Part shown: positions 1 through 5,015 of the stretch, piece by piece | How the letters are laid out: the number at the start of each line of letters is the position of its first letter | Numbering within the stretch: position 1 is the stretch's first letter | DNA from: Pseudomonadota bacterium | GTDB taxonomy: Bacteria; Desulfobacterota; Anaeroferrophillalia; Anaeroferrophillales; Anaeroferrophillaceae | Length of the DNA: 7,462 nt | Reading direction: 5' to 3' | Assembly: GCA_011042595.1 (NCBI GenBank) | Contig: DQWO01000142.1 | Coordinates: 1 to 7,462, forward strand | Translations under genes and position numbers: made by a program | The notes under the pieces: model-generated | Seen by the model: the letters and a program-made list of their open reading frames with translations, nothing else | Database searches by the model: none | What the model was told of the DNA's origin: nothing

Positions 1-1109
1 ATCAGACTCAGAACAATGTTGTCCGCCTGCACACCTAACGCCGTCTGAATAATCATTACGGCCTCATCACCACCGGAACGAACCATATTTTTCACCCCGG
101 CAGCCAACACCTCACTGAAAGCACCGTTAATCGCCTTGGCGGCCGCTGCCCGCACGTTTTCCACCGAATCGGTTAAACCACCGGCCAGGGCATAGGCTCC
201 CCGACCTAAAGGCAGCATCCCCAGTGCTTCATAAGCGGCAAAACGGATATTGGCATCACGGGGCTGAGCATGCAACAACTTGCGAATCGAGCTAATGGCA
301 CTGGCATCACCAATTTCTCCGAGAATATTCAGGGTGTGAATGATAAGATCAGGATCATCCAGCGATAAATTTTTAAGCAGCAGGGGAACCGCTTTGGAAC
401 CAATGTTTGTCAGATGCTTTTTCGCCAGGTTGCGCAAATAAGCGTAATGTGACTGCAGGGTTTCATTCAGCTTCTGCAGCGACAGATCGTTTTGTATCGT
501 GGCAAAAACTTCCAGAATCACGGCATCAAGCTCATTGTCACCACCCATCCGCTCTGAAAGCCGTTGCAAAGCAGTTGTGGTACCTATCCGTCCCAAAGCC
601 CGGACTGCCGCCACCACCAGCGAACGGATATCGGCATAGAGAAACTCGGTAATGGCATTCACCGCGCTCGAATCACCAATATCACCTAAGGCATGCAGAC
701 TCTTTTCCAGTACATTGACTTCATCCGTTGAGGTCAAAAGCTTCATGATTGCCGGAACAGCCCGTTCCTCCCGGATTTGACCGGCCAGTTCCAGATAGAT
801 GGCAGATTCCGGAACCGGAATCCCTAGTCTGGCAATCAATACTTCCGGATGATCGAGGATTTTAGTCAGCAGCAGTTCGTTGAGAGTGGGGTACTGCCCG
901 ATAATCTCCGAATGACAATGGATCAGGTAAGCCAGCAGGGGAATGGCAAAATCATCGTCACATTTGCTCAATTCAAAAAGCATCCGCTTCTGGGTCGCAG
1001 GATCGATGCCGGCAAGATGCTCAACCACCAGCCGGGCCTTGATCAGATCCTTCTGCTGGATGTTGAAAAGCAGTTCTTTCAGGGCTTCCTTGCTGTTTAC
1101 TTTGGGCAT
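1..1109 (-). CDS. HEAT-repeat protein, N-terminal part (runs off left edge)
   Basis: The minus strand is open from an ATG at 1109-1107 to the window edge, giving 369 codons plus two bases. An AGGAAA ribosome site lies five bases upstream of the ATG, which supports this start. The protein is built of paired amphipathic helices with the HEAT signature of a hydrophobic helix, an Asp/Asn turn and then an 'A..ALG.IGD..A' helix. Clear repeats fall near residues 114-182 (ALGDIGDSSAV, ALGRIGTTTAL) and 240-345 (ILGEIGDASAI, AYEALGMLPLG, VRAAAAKAIN). The first ~110 residues are helical but less regular. No signal peptide or membrane segment is seen, so it is probably cytoplasmic. HEAT solenoids are protein-protein scaffolds, and no enzymatic motif is visible. 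The C-terminus, which could carry another domain, is missing. It is transcribed away from the other genes. HEAT identity is firm; the role is unknown. Confidence 0.85.
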   Translation of the reverse strand, partial: MPKVNSKEALKELLFNIQQKDLIKARLVVEHLAGIDPATQKRMLFELSKCDDDFAIPLLAYLIHCHSEIIGQYPTLNELLLTKILDHPEVLIARLGIPVPESAIYLELAGQIREERAVPAIMKLLTSTDEVNVLEKSLHALGDIGDSSAVNAITEFLYADIRSLVVAAVRALGRIGTTTALQRLSERMGGDNELDAVILEVFATIQNDLSLQKLNETLQSHYAYLRNLAKKHLTNIGSKAVPLLLKNLSLDDPDLIIHTLNILGEIGDASAISSIRKLLHAQPRDANIRFAAYEALGMLPLGRGAYALAGGLTDSVENVRAAAAKAINGAFSEVLAAGVKNMVRSGGDEAVMIIQTALGVQADNIVLSL

Positions 1110-1203
1110 GATTATTTCCTGTCAAACAATATATTTCAGATAGCAATAACTTCCTGAAACTTTCGTCAGAAAAAAAATATATTTTAGCCTTTTCCCTAGA
1201 GGC

Positions 1204-1245
1204 TTGACTTTCTTTTAGTAGGCATTACAGTGATAGTAAGAATTA
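1204..1245 (+). promoter_or_regulatory. promoter-like block, first copy of an imperfect repeat
   Basis: A TTGACT hexamer (1204-1209) and TACAGT (1226-1231) are separated by 16 bases, a plausible sigma-70 arrangement. The same block recurs at 2117-2159, where I count 34 matching columns of 43. Here no intact gene follows: the block runs into the regulator vestige beginning at 1251. It may be a leftover promoter of a lost gene, or a weak active promoter upstream of the mazEF pair. Confidence 0.4.
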
Positions 1246-1250
1246 CGGGT

Positions 1251-1415
1251 AATGATCGGAAGCGTGCTTTTCGGTCATGAAAAAGGGGGCTTTACCGGCA
1301 CGGAGCATCACAAAGGTTTGGTTGCCCAGGATGAAGGGGGAGCTGAATTTCTTGATACACTGGAGACTTATAACTGGCTGGGCTCGGAATTCCAGAATAG
1401 TTACAGCTCCTTGAC
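1251..1415 (+). pseudogene. doubly deleted vestige of an NtrC-like sigma-54 activator gene
   Basis: Three short blocks match, in order, separate parts of the intact activator gene at 2934-4322 and its 3' flank. Block A (1252-1340) matches 3534-3625 with six substitutions and one 3-base gap. It covers the GAFTGA loop, which here reads GGFTGT. Block B (1342-1383) matches 3948-3989 with four substitutions and encodes the stretch before and into the conserved WPGN motif, here WLGS. Block C (1393-1397 plus 1403-1415) matches the last codons and the sequence after the stop (4311-4315 and 4322-4334, the latter 13 identical bases). About 320 bases between A and B and about 320 between B and C are gone. 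Walker A, Walker B, receiver and helix-turn-helix are all absent. The ATG at 1252 is merely the internal Met codon of the parent frame and has no good ribosome site. The reading frame continues to 1512 only by chance. Confidence 0.85.
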
Positions 1416-1439
1416 ACATAAACATTACACGTGTATTAT
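1411..1439 (+). promoter_or_regulatory. sigma-70 promoter of the mazEF pair
   Basis: A consensus TTGACA (1411-1416) is followed after exactly 17 bases by TATTAT (1434-1439), five of six matches to the -10 consensus. The antitoxin ribosome site begins 17 bases further on. The first five bases of the -35 box lie inside the last homology block of the regulator vestige, so this promoter sits on the junction between gene debris and the toxin-antitoxin module. Confidence 0.75.
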
Positions 1440-1448
1440 ACGTGTAAT
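1424..1448 (+). promoter_or_regulatory. palindromic operator over the mazEF -10 box
   Basis: Two perfect 9-base inverted arms, ATTACACGT (1424-1432) and ACGTGTAAT (1440-1448), flank a 7-base centre that contains most of the -10 hexamer. Ribbon-helix-helix antitoxins, alone or with their toxin, commonly bind such palindromes to repress their own operon. The position is right for occlusion of RNA polymerase. Autoregulation is inferred from the family and geometry. Confidence 0.7.
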
Positions 1449-1468
1449 TTCTGATGGAGGTGTTTGTG

Positions 1469-1699
1469 ATGCAAAGGAAACTTACATTGACCATAGACGA
1501 GGATGTCTATAACGGCTTGCGGACAGTTATTGGACCACGGAAAATCAGTCGTTTTATTCAAGAGTTAGTTCGCCCGCATGTTGTCAAGAATGATATATAT
1601 GCTGCATATAAAGAGATGTCTGCTGATCAGGTTCGGGAATCCGAGGCCCTTGAGTGGGCCGAAGGCACATTTGGAGACATAAATAATGAAGAAAGGTAA
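1469..1699 (+). CDS. mazE: MazE-like ribbon-helix-helix antitoxin
   Basis: This 76-residue protein is the likely antidote of the MazF-type toxin encoded next to it. Residues 1-35 have the ribbon-helix-helix pattern: a beta strand (RKLTLTID), a helix ([11 protein letters not shown]), a turn and a second helix ([14 protein letters not shown]). This would dimerise and bind the operator at 1424-1448. The acidic tail ending in [17 protein letters not shown] resembles toxin-wrapping tails of MazE-like antitoxins. I chose ATG 1469 over the in-frame ATG 1454 because the GGAGG at 1456-1460 sits eight bases before 1469 and would lie within the coding sequence of the longer form. The end overlaps the toxin start by 14 bases, indicating translational coupling. 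It is RHH-type, not the AbrB-fold MazE of E. coli, so the symbol denotes role only. Confidence 0.85.
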   Translation: MQRKLTLTIDEDVYNGLRTVIGPRKISRFIQELVRPHVVKNDIYAAYKEMSADQVRESEALEWAEGTFGDINNEER

Positions 1700-2006
1700 T
1701 GTGTGGTGGATTAATTTTGACCCTTCTATCGGTGATGAAATCCGCAAGCAGCGCCCGGCGGTCATCGTAAGCAATGATGCTGCCAACCAGTTCCTTAATA
1801 GAGTCCAGGTCGTGCCCCTGACGAGTAGTGTCAATAAGCTCTACCCAAGTGAAACATATGTAACTTTTCGTGGGAAAAAGGCCAAAGCTATGGCAGATCA
1901 GCTTACAACGGTAAGCAAGAAGCGGTTGATCAATCCGGCAGGATCGATTTCCTCCACTGAAATGGGGGGTATAGGCCGAGCTATCACGATCCAACTGGAT
2001 CTTTAA
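1686..2006 (+). CDS. mazF: MazF/PemK-type endoribonuclease toxin
   Basis: This 106-residue protein has the full length and motif order of the MazF/PemK family, sequence-specific mRNA interferases. The opening [21 protein letters not shown] leads into PAVIVSND (residues 24-31), followed by VVPLTSS (42-48) and [13 protein letters not shown]. Arg23 and Thr46 have the same 23-residue spacing as the catalytic Arg25 and Thr48 of Bacillus subtilis MazF, so the active site appears intact. It starts inside the antitoxin gene (14-base overlap) and is co-transcribed from 1411-1439. The overlap places its ribosome site within the antitoxin coding sequence. No frameshift or early stop is present, so the pair looks functional. 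The cleavage sequence cannot be predicted from here. Confidence 0.92.
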   Translation: MKKGNVWWINFDPSIGDEIRKQRPAVIVSNDAANQFLNRVQVVPLTSSVNKLYPSETYVTFRGKKAKAMADQLTTVSKKRLINPAGSISSTEMGGIGRAITIQLDL

Positions 2007-2045
2007 GATGGCAACAGAAAACCAATCTTTCACCAACCACCATAA

Positions 2046-2119
2046 ACCATTATCAGCAGCCACCAGTTGCGGCAGGCGGGATATACAATTCTTGAAGCAG
2101 AAAATGGCCTGAATGCCTG
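2046..2119 (+). pseudogene. receiver-domain-like scrap
   Basis: Between the mazF stop and the next promoter, the frame from 2046 encodes about 24 residues bounded by stops at 2043 and 2118. The stretch SSHQLRQAGYTILEAENG strongly resembles the first helix, second strand and following turn of a response-regulator receiver domain (pattern '..L...GY.VLEA.NG'). It is not the corresponding part of the receiver at 2934. The phosphoacceptor region and the rest of the domain are missing, and no start or ribosome site serves it. It is too short to prove homology by eye. Confidence 0.4.
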
Positions 2120-2159
2120 ACTTTCTTTTTGTAGACCATTATAGTAATTGTAATAATTA
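2117..2159 (+). promoter_or_regulatory. promoter of the AbrB-PIN module, second copy of the repeat
   Basis: CTGACT (2117-2122), a 17-base spacer and TATAGT (2140-2145, five of six to consensus) form a reasonable sigma-70 promoter 37 bases before the antitoxin ATG. The block is an imperfect duplicate of 1204-1245. No clear palindromic operator is seen in it. Confidence 0.55.
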
Positions 2160-2181
2160 AAGGAAGTAAGTAGACGCAAAT

Positions 2182-2409
2182 ATGCTGGCCAAACTGACAA
2201 GTAAAAATCAACTTACCATTCCCAAAAAAATCATTGAAAAGATTCCCGAGACCAAATATTTTGACATCGAACTGGAAGGAGATGTCCTGATTTTGAAACC
2301 GCTCATTCTTTATGACGCCAATACAGCCGCGATTAAAGAAAAGATGAAAAAGCTGGGTTTGACAGAAGATTGCGTAGCTGAAGCAGTATCCTGGGCAAGA
2401 TCCAAATAG
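2182..2409 (+). CDS. AbrB/SpoVT-fold antitoxin of a PIN toxin
   Basis: This 75-residue protein begins AKLTSKNQLTIPKKI, the signature of the AbrB/MazE swapped-hairpin DNA-binding fold (residues 2-45). A C-terminal helical segment follows (AAIKEKMKKLGLTEDCVAEAVSWARSK), of the kind that binds and blocks a partner PIN nuclease. It should act both as autorepressor and as toxin neutraliser. The ATG at 2182 is the only reasonable start. The best ribosome site, AGGAAG at 2161-2166, is 15 bases away, which is long and suggests weak initiation. The stop codon shares its last base with the GTG start of the toxin gene. The frame is intact even though the toxin gene is not, so it may now be an orphan antitoxin. 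Confidence 0.85.
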   Translation: MLAKLTSKNQLTIPKKIIEKIPETKYFDIELEGDVLILKPLILYDANTAAIKEKMKKLGLTEDCVAEAVSWARSK

Positions 2410-2822
2410 TGTCTGTCGTTATTGATACCAATGTAGTTGTTTCCGGTCTCCTGTTTGGAAGCACGCCGAGCCGACTGGTATCTCCATGGAAGGCCGGCTT
2501 GATAGAGCCTTTTTTTCAAAAAAAATACTTAATGAGTACCTGCGGGTATTGGCATACCCCAAATTTTCTCTTTCTGAAACCGGGATAGAGTTTCTTCTCA
2601 AACATGAAATCCTTCCTTATTTTCAAGCAATAGATATCCCCAGCGAAAACCATGAAGTCATTATTGAATCCGACCCGGATGACGATAAATTTCTCTTGTG
2701 TGCCTTAAGCGGCACATGCGATTTCATCATATCGGGAGATAGACACCTCCTTGAGCTGAAAATCATATCACGGAATAAAAATAGTCACCCCAGCGGATTT
2801 CCTGGAAATGATGAAAAAGTAA
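2409..2822 (+). pseudogene. PIN-domain toxin gene with two compensating frameshifts
   Basis: The gene matches the PIN-family toxin-component group (COG1569-like) only if read in three pieces. From GTG 2409 the frame gives SVVIDTNVVVSGLLFG and continues to WKAGLIEPFF. A -1 shift in the T7/A8 run (2510-2525) then gives SKKILNEYLRVLAYPKF, EILPYF, DPDDDKFLLCAL and SGDRHLLELK. A +1 shift in the A4 at 2759-2762 restores the first frame, giving SYHGIKIVTPADFLEMMKK and a TAA at 2820-2822. The reconstruction is 137 residues, typical for the family, with the acidic PIN residues present (first DTN, the Glu in LNEYL, DPDDDK, GDRH). Unshifted translation stops at 2586-2588 after 59 codons. The ATG at 2486 would start a piece lacking the first catalytic Asp and carrying an unrelated tail to 2932. 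Real decay, sequencing error in homopolymers, or recoding are all possible. Confidence 0.85.
2510..2525 (+). other. adjacent T7 and A8 slippery runs at the toxin frameshift
   Basis: Seven T (2510-2516), one C, then eight A (2518-2525). In the starting frame these read as T TTT TTT and, three bases later, A AAA AAA, both of the X XXY YYZ form that allows -1 tandem slippage. A -1 slip at either run moves translation into the frame encoding the PIN core. Runs of this length can also cause transcriptional slippage or sequencing indels. Confidence 0.6.
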
Positions 2823-2933
2823 ATGGCAGGATCAGCCGTGCATTAAGAATTAAAGTTTTCTCTCCATTGCTACGAAAAAAAGGCATAAGAAAACATACTA
2901 CCTTACAACCTCCAGCGAAACCGGCAAGATAAC

Positions 2934-4322
2934 ATGGCAGAAATCCTCATTATTGATGATGATCCGCAGGTAGGTGAAACAATAGGTTCATTATTTGAAC
3001 GATCGGGACATCATTATACCCTGGAATATACAATGGATAAAGGACTGGCCCGGGCGATGAGCTCAGGTTATGACCTTGTTTTTCTTGACGTCAACCTCCC
3101 TGATGGCTGTGGATTGGACATAATCAATGATCTTCGCGGCACCATATCTCAACCTGAAGTTATTATCATAACGGGGGCGGGAGACGCGAATGGGGCGGAA
3201 ATAGCAATCAACAGTAACGCTTGGGATTATATCGAGAAGGGATCATCCATTAAGGAATTCATTTTATCCAGCACTCGGGCATTACAATATCGGCAGGAAA
3301 AACTGGCTAGCCGGAAACCGGTAGCCCTGGAGCTCGATCACATAGTTGGGAAAAGCGCGGAGATGAAGAAGTGCTATGATCTGGTTGCCCAGGCGGCATT
3401 CAGCCTGGCTGATGTTTTGATTACCGGGGAAACGGGTACGGGAAAAGACCTGATTGCCAGAGCTATTCATCAAAACTCATCCCGGGCGGCAAAAAATTTT
3501 GTGGTTGTTGATTGTGCCGCGCTACCTTCATCAATGATCGGAAGCGTGCTTTTCGGTCATGAAAAAGGGGCCTTTACCGGAGCGGAACATCGCCACAAAG
3601 GTTTGATTGCCCAGGCTGAAGGGGGGACCCTATTCCTTGATGAAGTGGGCGAACTATCTTTGGAAATGCAAAAAAATTTCCTGCGGGTCCTGCAGGAGCA
3701 TCGCTACCGGCCACTTGGCAGCGAGGTTGAATATCAAAGCAATTTTCGCCTCATTGCGGCTACCAATAAAAATATCAACCATCAGGTACAAACGGGAGAA
3801 TTTCGTCAGGACTTGCTTTTCCGGCTGAAAACCCTGGAAATCAAGTTGCCTCCTTTACGGAAACGGCTTGAAGATATTAAATCCATAGCCGCGTTTCATC
3901 AAAAACAAATTTCCGTTCGTTATGGTGGCAATGATAAAAGCTTTTCGGCTGAATTTCTTGATGCTCTGGAGACCTATAACTGGCCGGGCAACGTGAGAGA
4001 ACTGGTAAATGCCATAGAATTCGCCTACTCCAAGGCAGGTCGGAATAAGACATTACTTAATCAACACCTGCCCCTCGACATCAGGGTTTCCGGAATCCGC
4101 CGGAAAATAATTGGAAAAAATCCTGCCGCCAATGGGGAAAACCATATTCCAGCGGAGACAGAAACATTACCATCCCTCAAGGAATACCGGACGCAAATGG
4201 ACAAGCTCTACCTTGATAAACTCATGCATATTGCCATGGGAGAGGTGAAAAAAGCTATCGAGATTTCCGGTCTTTCCCGCTCGGCATTTTACGCCCTCCA
4301 ACAAAAATATCAGAAATCATAA
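2934..4322 (+). CDS. NtrC-family sigma-54-dependent response regulator
   Basis: A 462-residue three-domain regulator. The receiver (about 2-118) has the acidic pocket D8-D9, phosphoacceptor D52 in VFLDVNLPDG, T80 and K102. The AAA+ domain (about 135-370) has Walker A GETGTGKD (165-172), the sigma-54-contacting GAFTGA loop (212-217), Walker B LFLDE (D236-E237), arginine-finger candidates R291 and R297 in FRQDLLFRL, and WPGNVREL (350-357). A Fis-type helix-turn-helix closes the protein (about 424-462, AIEISGLSRSAFYALQQKY). All key residues are present, so it should be phosphorylated by a histidine kinase and use ATP to open sigma-54 promoters. No kinase is in the window. The ATG at 2934 fits the receiver start, but its ribosome site (GGCAAG) is weak, and no obvious promoter lies in 2823-2933. 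Neighbours suggest a chemosensory or toxin-antitoxin context; its targets are unknown. I found no clear sigma-54 promoter by eye. Confidence 0.93.
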   Translation: MAEILIIDDDPQVGETIGSLFERSGHHYTLEYTMDKGLARAMSSGYDLVFLDVNLPDGCGLDIINDLRGTISQPEVIIITGAGDANGAEIAINSNAWDYIEKGSSIKEFILSSTRALQYRQEKLASRKPVALELDHIVGKSAEMKKCYDLVAQAAFSLADVLITGETGTGKDLIARAIHQNSSRAAKNFVVVDCAALPSSMIGSVLFGHEKGAFTGAEHRHKGLIAQAEGGTLFLDEVGELSLEMQKNFLRVLQEHRYRPLGSEVEYQSNFRLIAATNKNINHQVQTGEFRQDLLFRLKTLEIKLPPLRKRLEDIKSIAAFHQKQISVRYGGNDKSFSAEFLDALETYNWPGNVRELVNAIEFAYSKAGRNKTLLNQHLPLDIRVSGIRRKIIGKNPAANGENHIPAETETLPSLKEYRTQMDKLYLDKLMHIAMGEVKKAIEISGLSRSAFYALQQKYQKS

Positions 4323-4535
4323 CAGCTCCTTGACGACCCCTTTGCCGTCCTGTTTTTCGGACAACATCCTGATTCATGGACTACTGTTTCAGGACAACCA
4401 GTGTACGCCCCTCCATTTCCATCTTGCTTAAAATCGTATAACTTATTGATATTACAAGATAAGATAACTGTTCAGTAGCAAAAAAACTGAACGGCATGCT
4501 TATTGCTGCTTATTGCTATAAATAAGAAGAGTGTT
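4323..4535 (+). other. non-coding leader with hairpin and tandem repeat
   Basis: This 213-base gap separates the activator gene from the three-gene run. It contains a perfect 7-base inverted repeat, GTTCAGT (4470-4476) and ACTGAAC (4486-4492), with a 9-base A-rich loop. A perfect 10-base tandem repeat TGCTTATTGC (4497-4506 and 4507-4516) follows. A smaller inverted pair, CTTATT (4509-4514) and AATAAG (4521-4526), touches the ribosome site of the next gene. No T-run follows the main hairpin, so it is a better operator or leader structure than a terminator. The only terminator-like trace for the upstream gene is a 4-base stem just before CTGTTTTT near 4350, which is weak. No convincing sigma-70 or sigma-54 promoter was found by eye, although the region is A+T-rich and probably holds one. 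Confidence 0.45.
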
Positions 4536-4976
4536 ATGGACAATGGCGATGACAATGGTAACCAGGGAGATTTGTCAGTGAGTATTCTCATGTATATTCC
4601 CCGCGATAATGAAGCGGGAGAACAACTCTTGCGGCAATTCAATGACTTCATTGAAGATGGTGAGGTGGAGGTAATACGGCTTCTGGCCAGTTTCACCAGC
4701 AGGCTTCGGAGACCTCTTGGTTCCCATGATATTGCCGTGCTGATGCCCCCGGATGAGAACAGCCTGGAATGGCTAAATGAACTCTATCTGGATAATTTAA
4801 TGAATAATTTACGTCTGGTCATTATTCTTCCGGAGCAACGGGATGAATTACTTAAAATAGCCCACTGCATGTTCCCCCGATATCTCACTGATATTCATAG
4901 CGATTTCAGCGACGTTAAAGCTGTACTTTATAATTTACTCATACATTCATGTTTGAATAAATTGCATTCTCATTAG
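4536..4976 (+). CDS. unrecognised alpha/beta protein, receiver-like outline
   Basis: I do not recognise this 146-residue protein. After a short polar N-terminus (MDNGDDNGNQGD) it alternates hydrophobic strands and amphipathic helices: SVSILMYIP, then a helix (AGEQLLRQFNDFIED), EVEVIRLL, DIAVLMPP, LRLVIILPE, and PRYLTDIHSDFSDVKAVLYNLL. The order and the ending resemble a response-regulator receiver, whose last part usually reads 'A..YL.KPF....L...I..LL'. The acidic pair, phosphoacceptor Asp and Lys are not present, so if it is a receiver it is a degenerate one. There is no signal peptide or membrane segment. ATG 4536 is preferred, with AAGAAGAG just upstream; an in-frame TTG at 4503 would add 11 residues made of the tandem repeat and is unlikely. 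The next gene begins 39 bases after its stop, so it probably belongs to the CheW operon and may be a protein-protein adaptor there. Confidence 0.75.
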   Translation: MDNGDDNGNQGDLSVSILMYIPRDNEAGEQLLRQFNDFIEDGEVEVIRLLASFTSRLRRPLGSHDIAVLMPPDENSLEWLNELYLDNLMNNLRLVIILPEQRDELLKIAHCMFPRYLTDIHSDFSDVKAVLYNLLIHSCLNKLHSH

Positions 4977-5015
4977 CATATATACAAAAACAATGATTCC
5001 ACCAAAGGATACATC

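Noticed and set aside
849..1157. Plus-strand open frames over the HEAT gene (also 407-652 and 943-1143)
   Set aside because: They lie antisense to a long, clearly recognisable HEAT-repeat frame, have no ribosome site, and encode composition typical of shadow frames.
1252..1512. An 86-codon open frame as a functional gene
   Set aside because: Its first two thirds are deleted fragments of an AAA+ domain without ATPase motifs, the rest is promoter, operator and out-of-frame antitoxin sequence, and no ribosome site precedes the ATG.
1454..1699. Longer antitoxin form starting at ATG 1454
   Set aside because: The strong GGAGG at 1456-1460 lies inside this version and is ideally placed for ATG 1469, where the ribbon-helix-helix begins.
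2008..2112. A 34-codon frame directly after the mazF stop
   Set aside because: It has no ribosome site or recognisable features, and a different frame of the same DNA shows receiver-like sequence.
2486..2932. Stand-alone gene from ATG 2486
   Set aside because: It lacks the first PIN aspartate and the first strand, which are encoded in another frame from GTG 2409; its last ~58 codons are out-of-frame sequence past the family's normal end.
4470..4492. Inverted repeat as a rho-independent terminator
   Set aside because: No T-run follows it on either strand, and the A-run lies in the loop.
4503..4535. Upstream TTG start for the 4536 gene
   Set aside because: It would translate the tandem repeat, has no ribosome site, and ATG 4536 has a purine-rich site in front.
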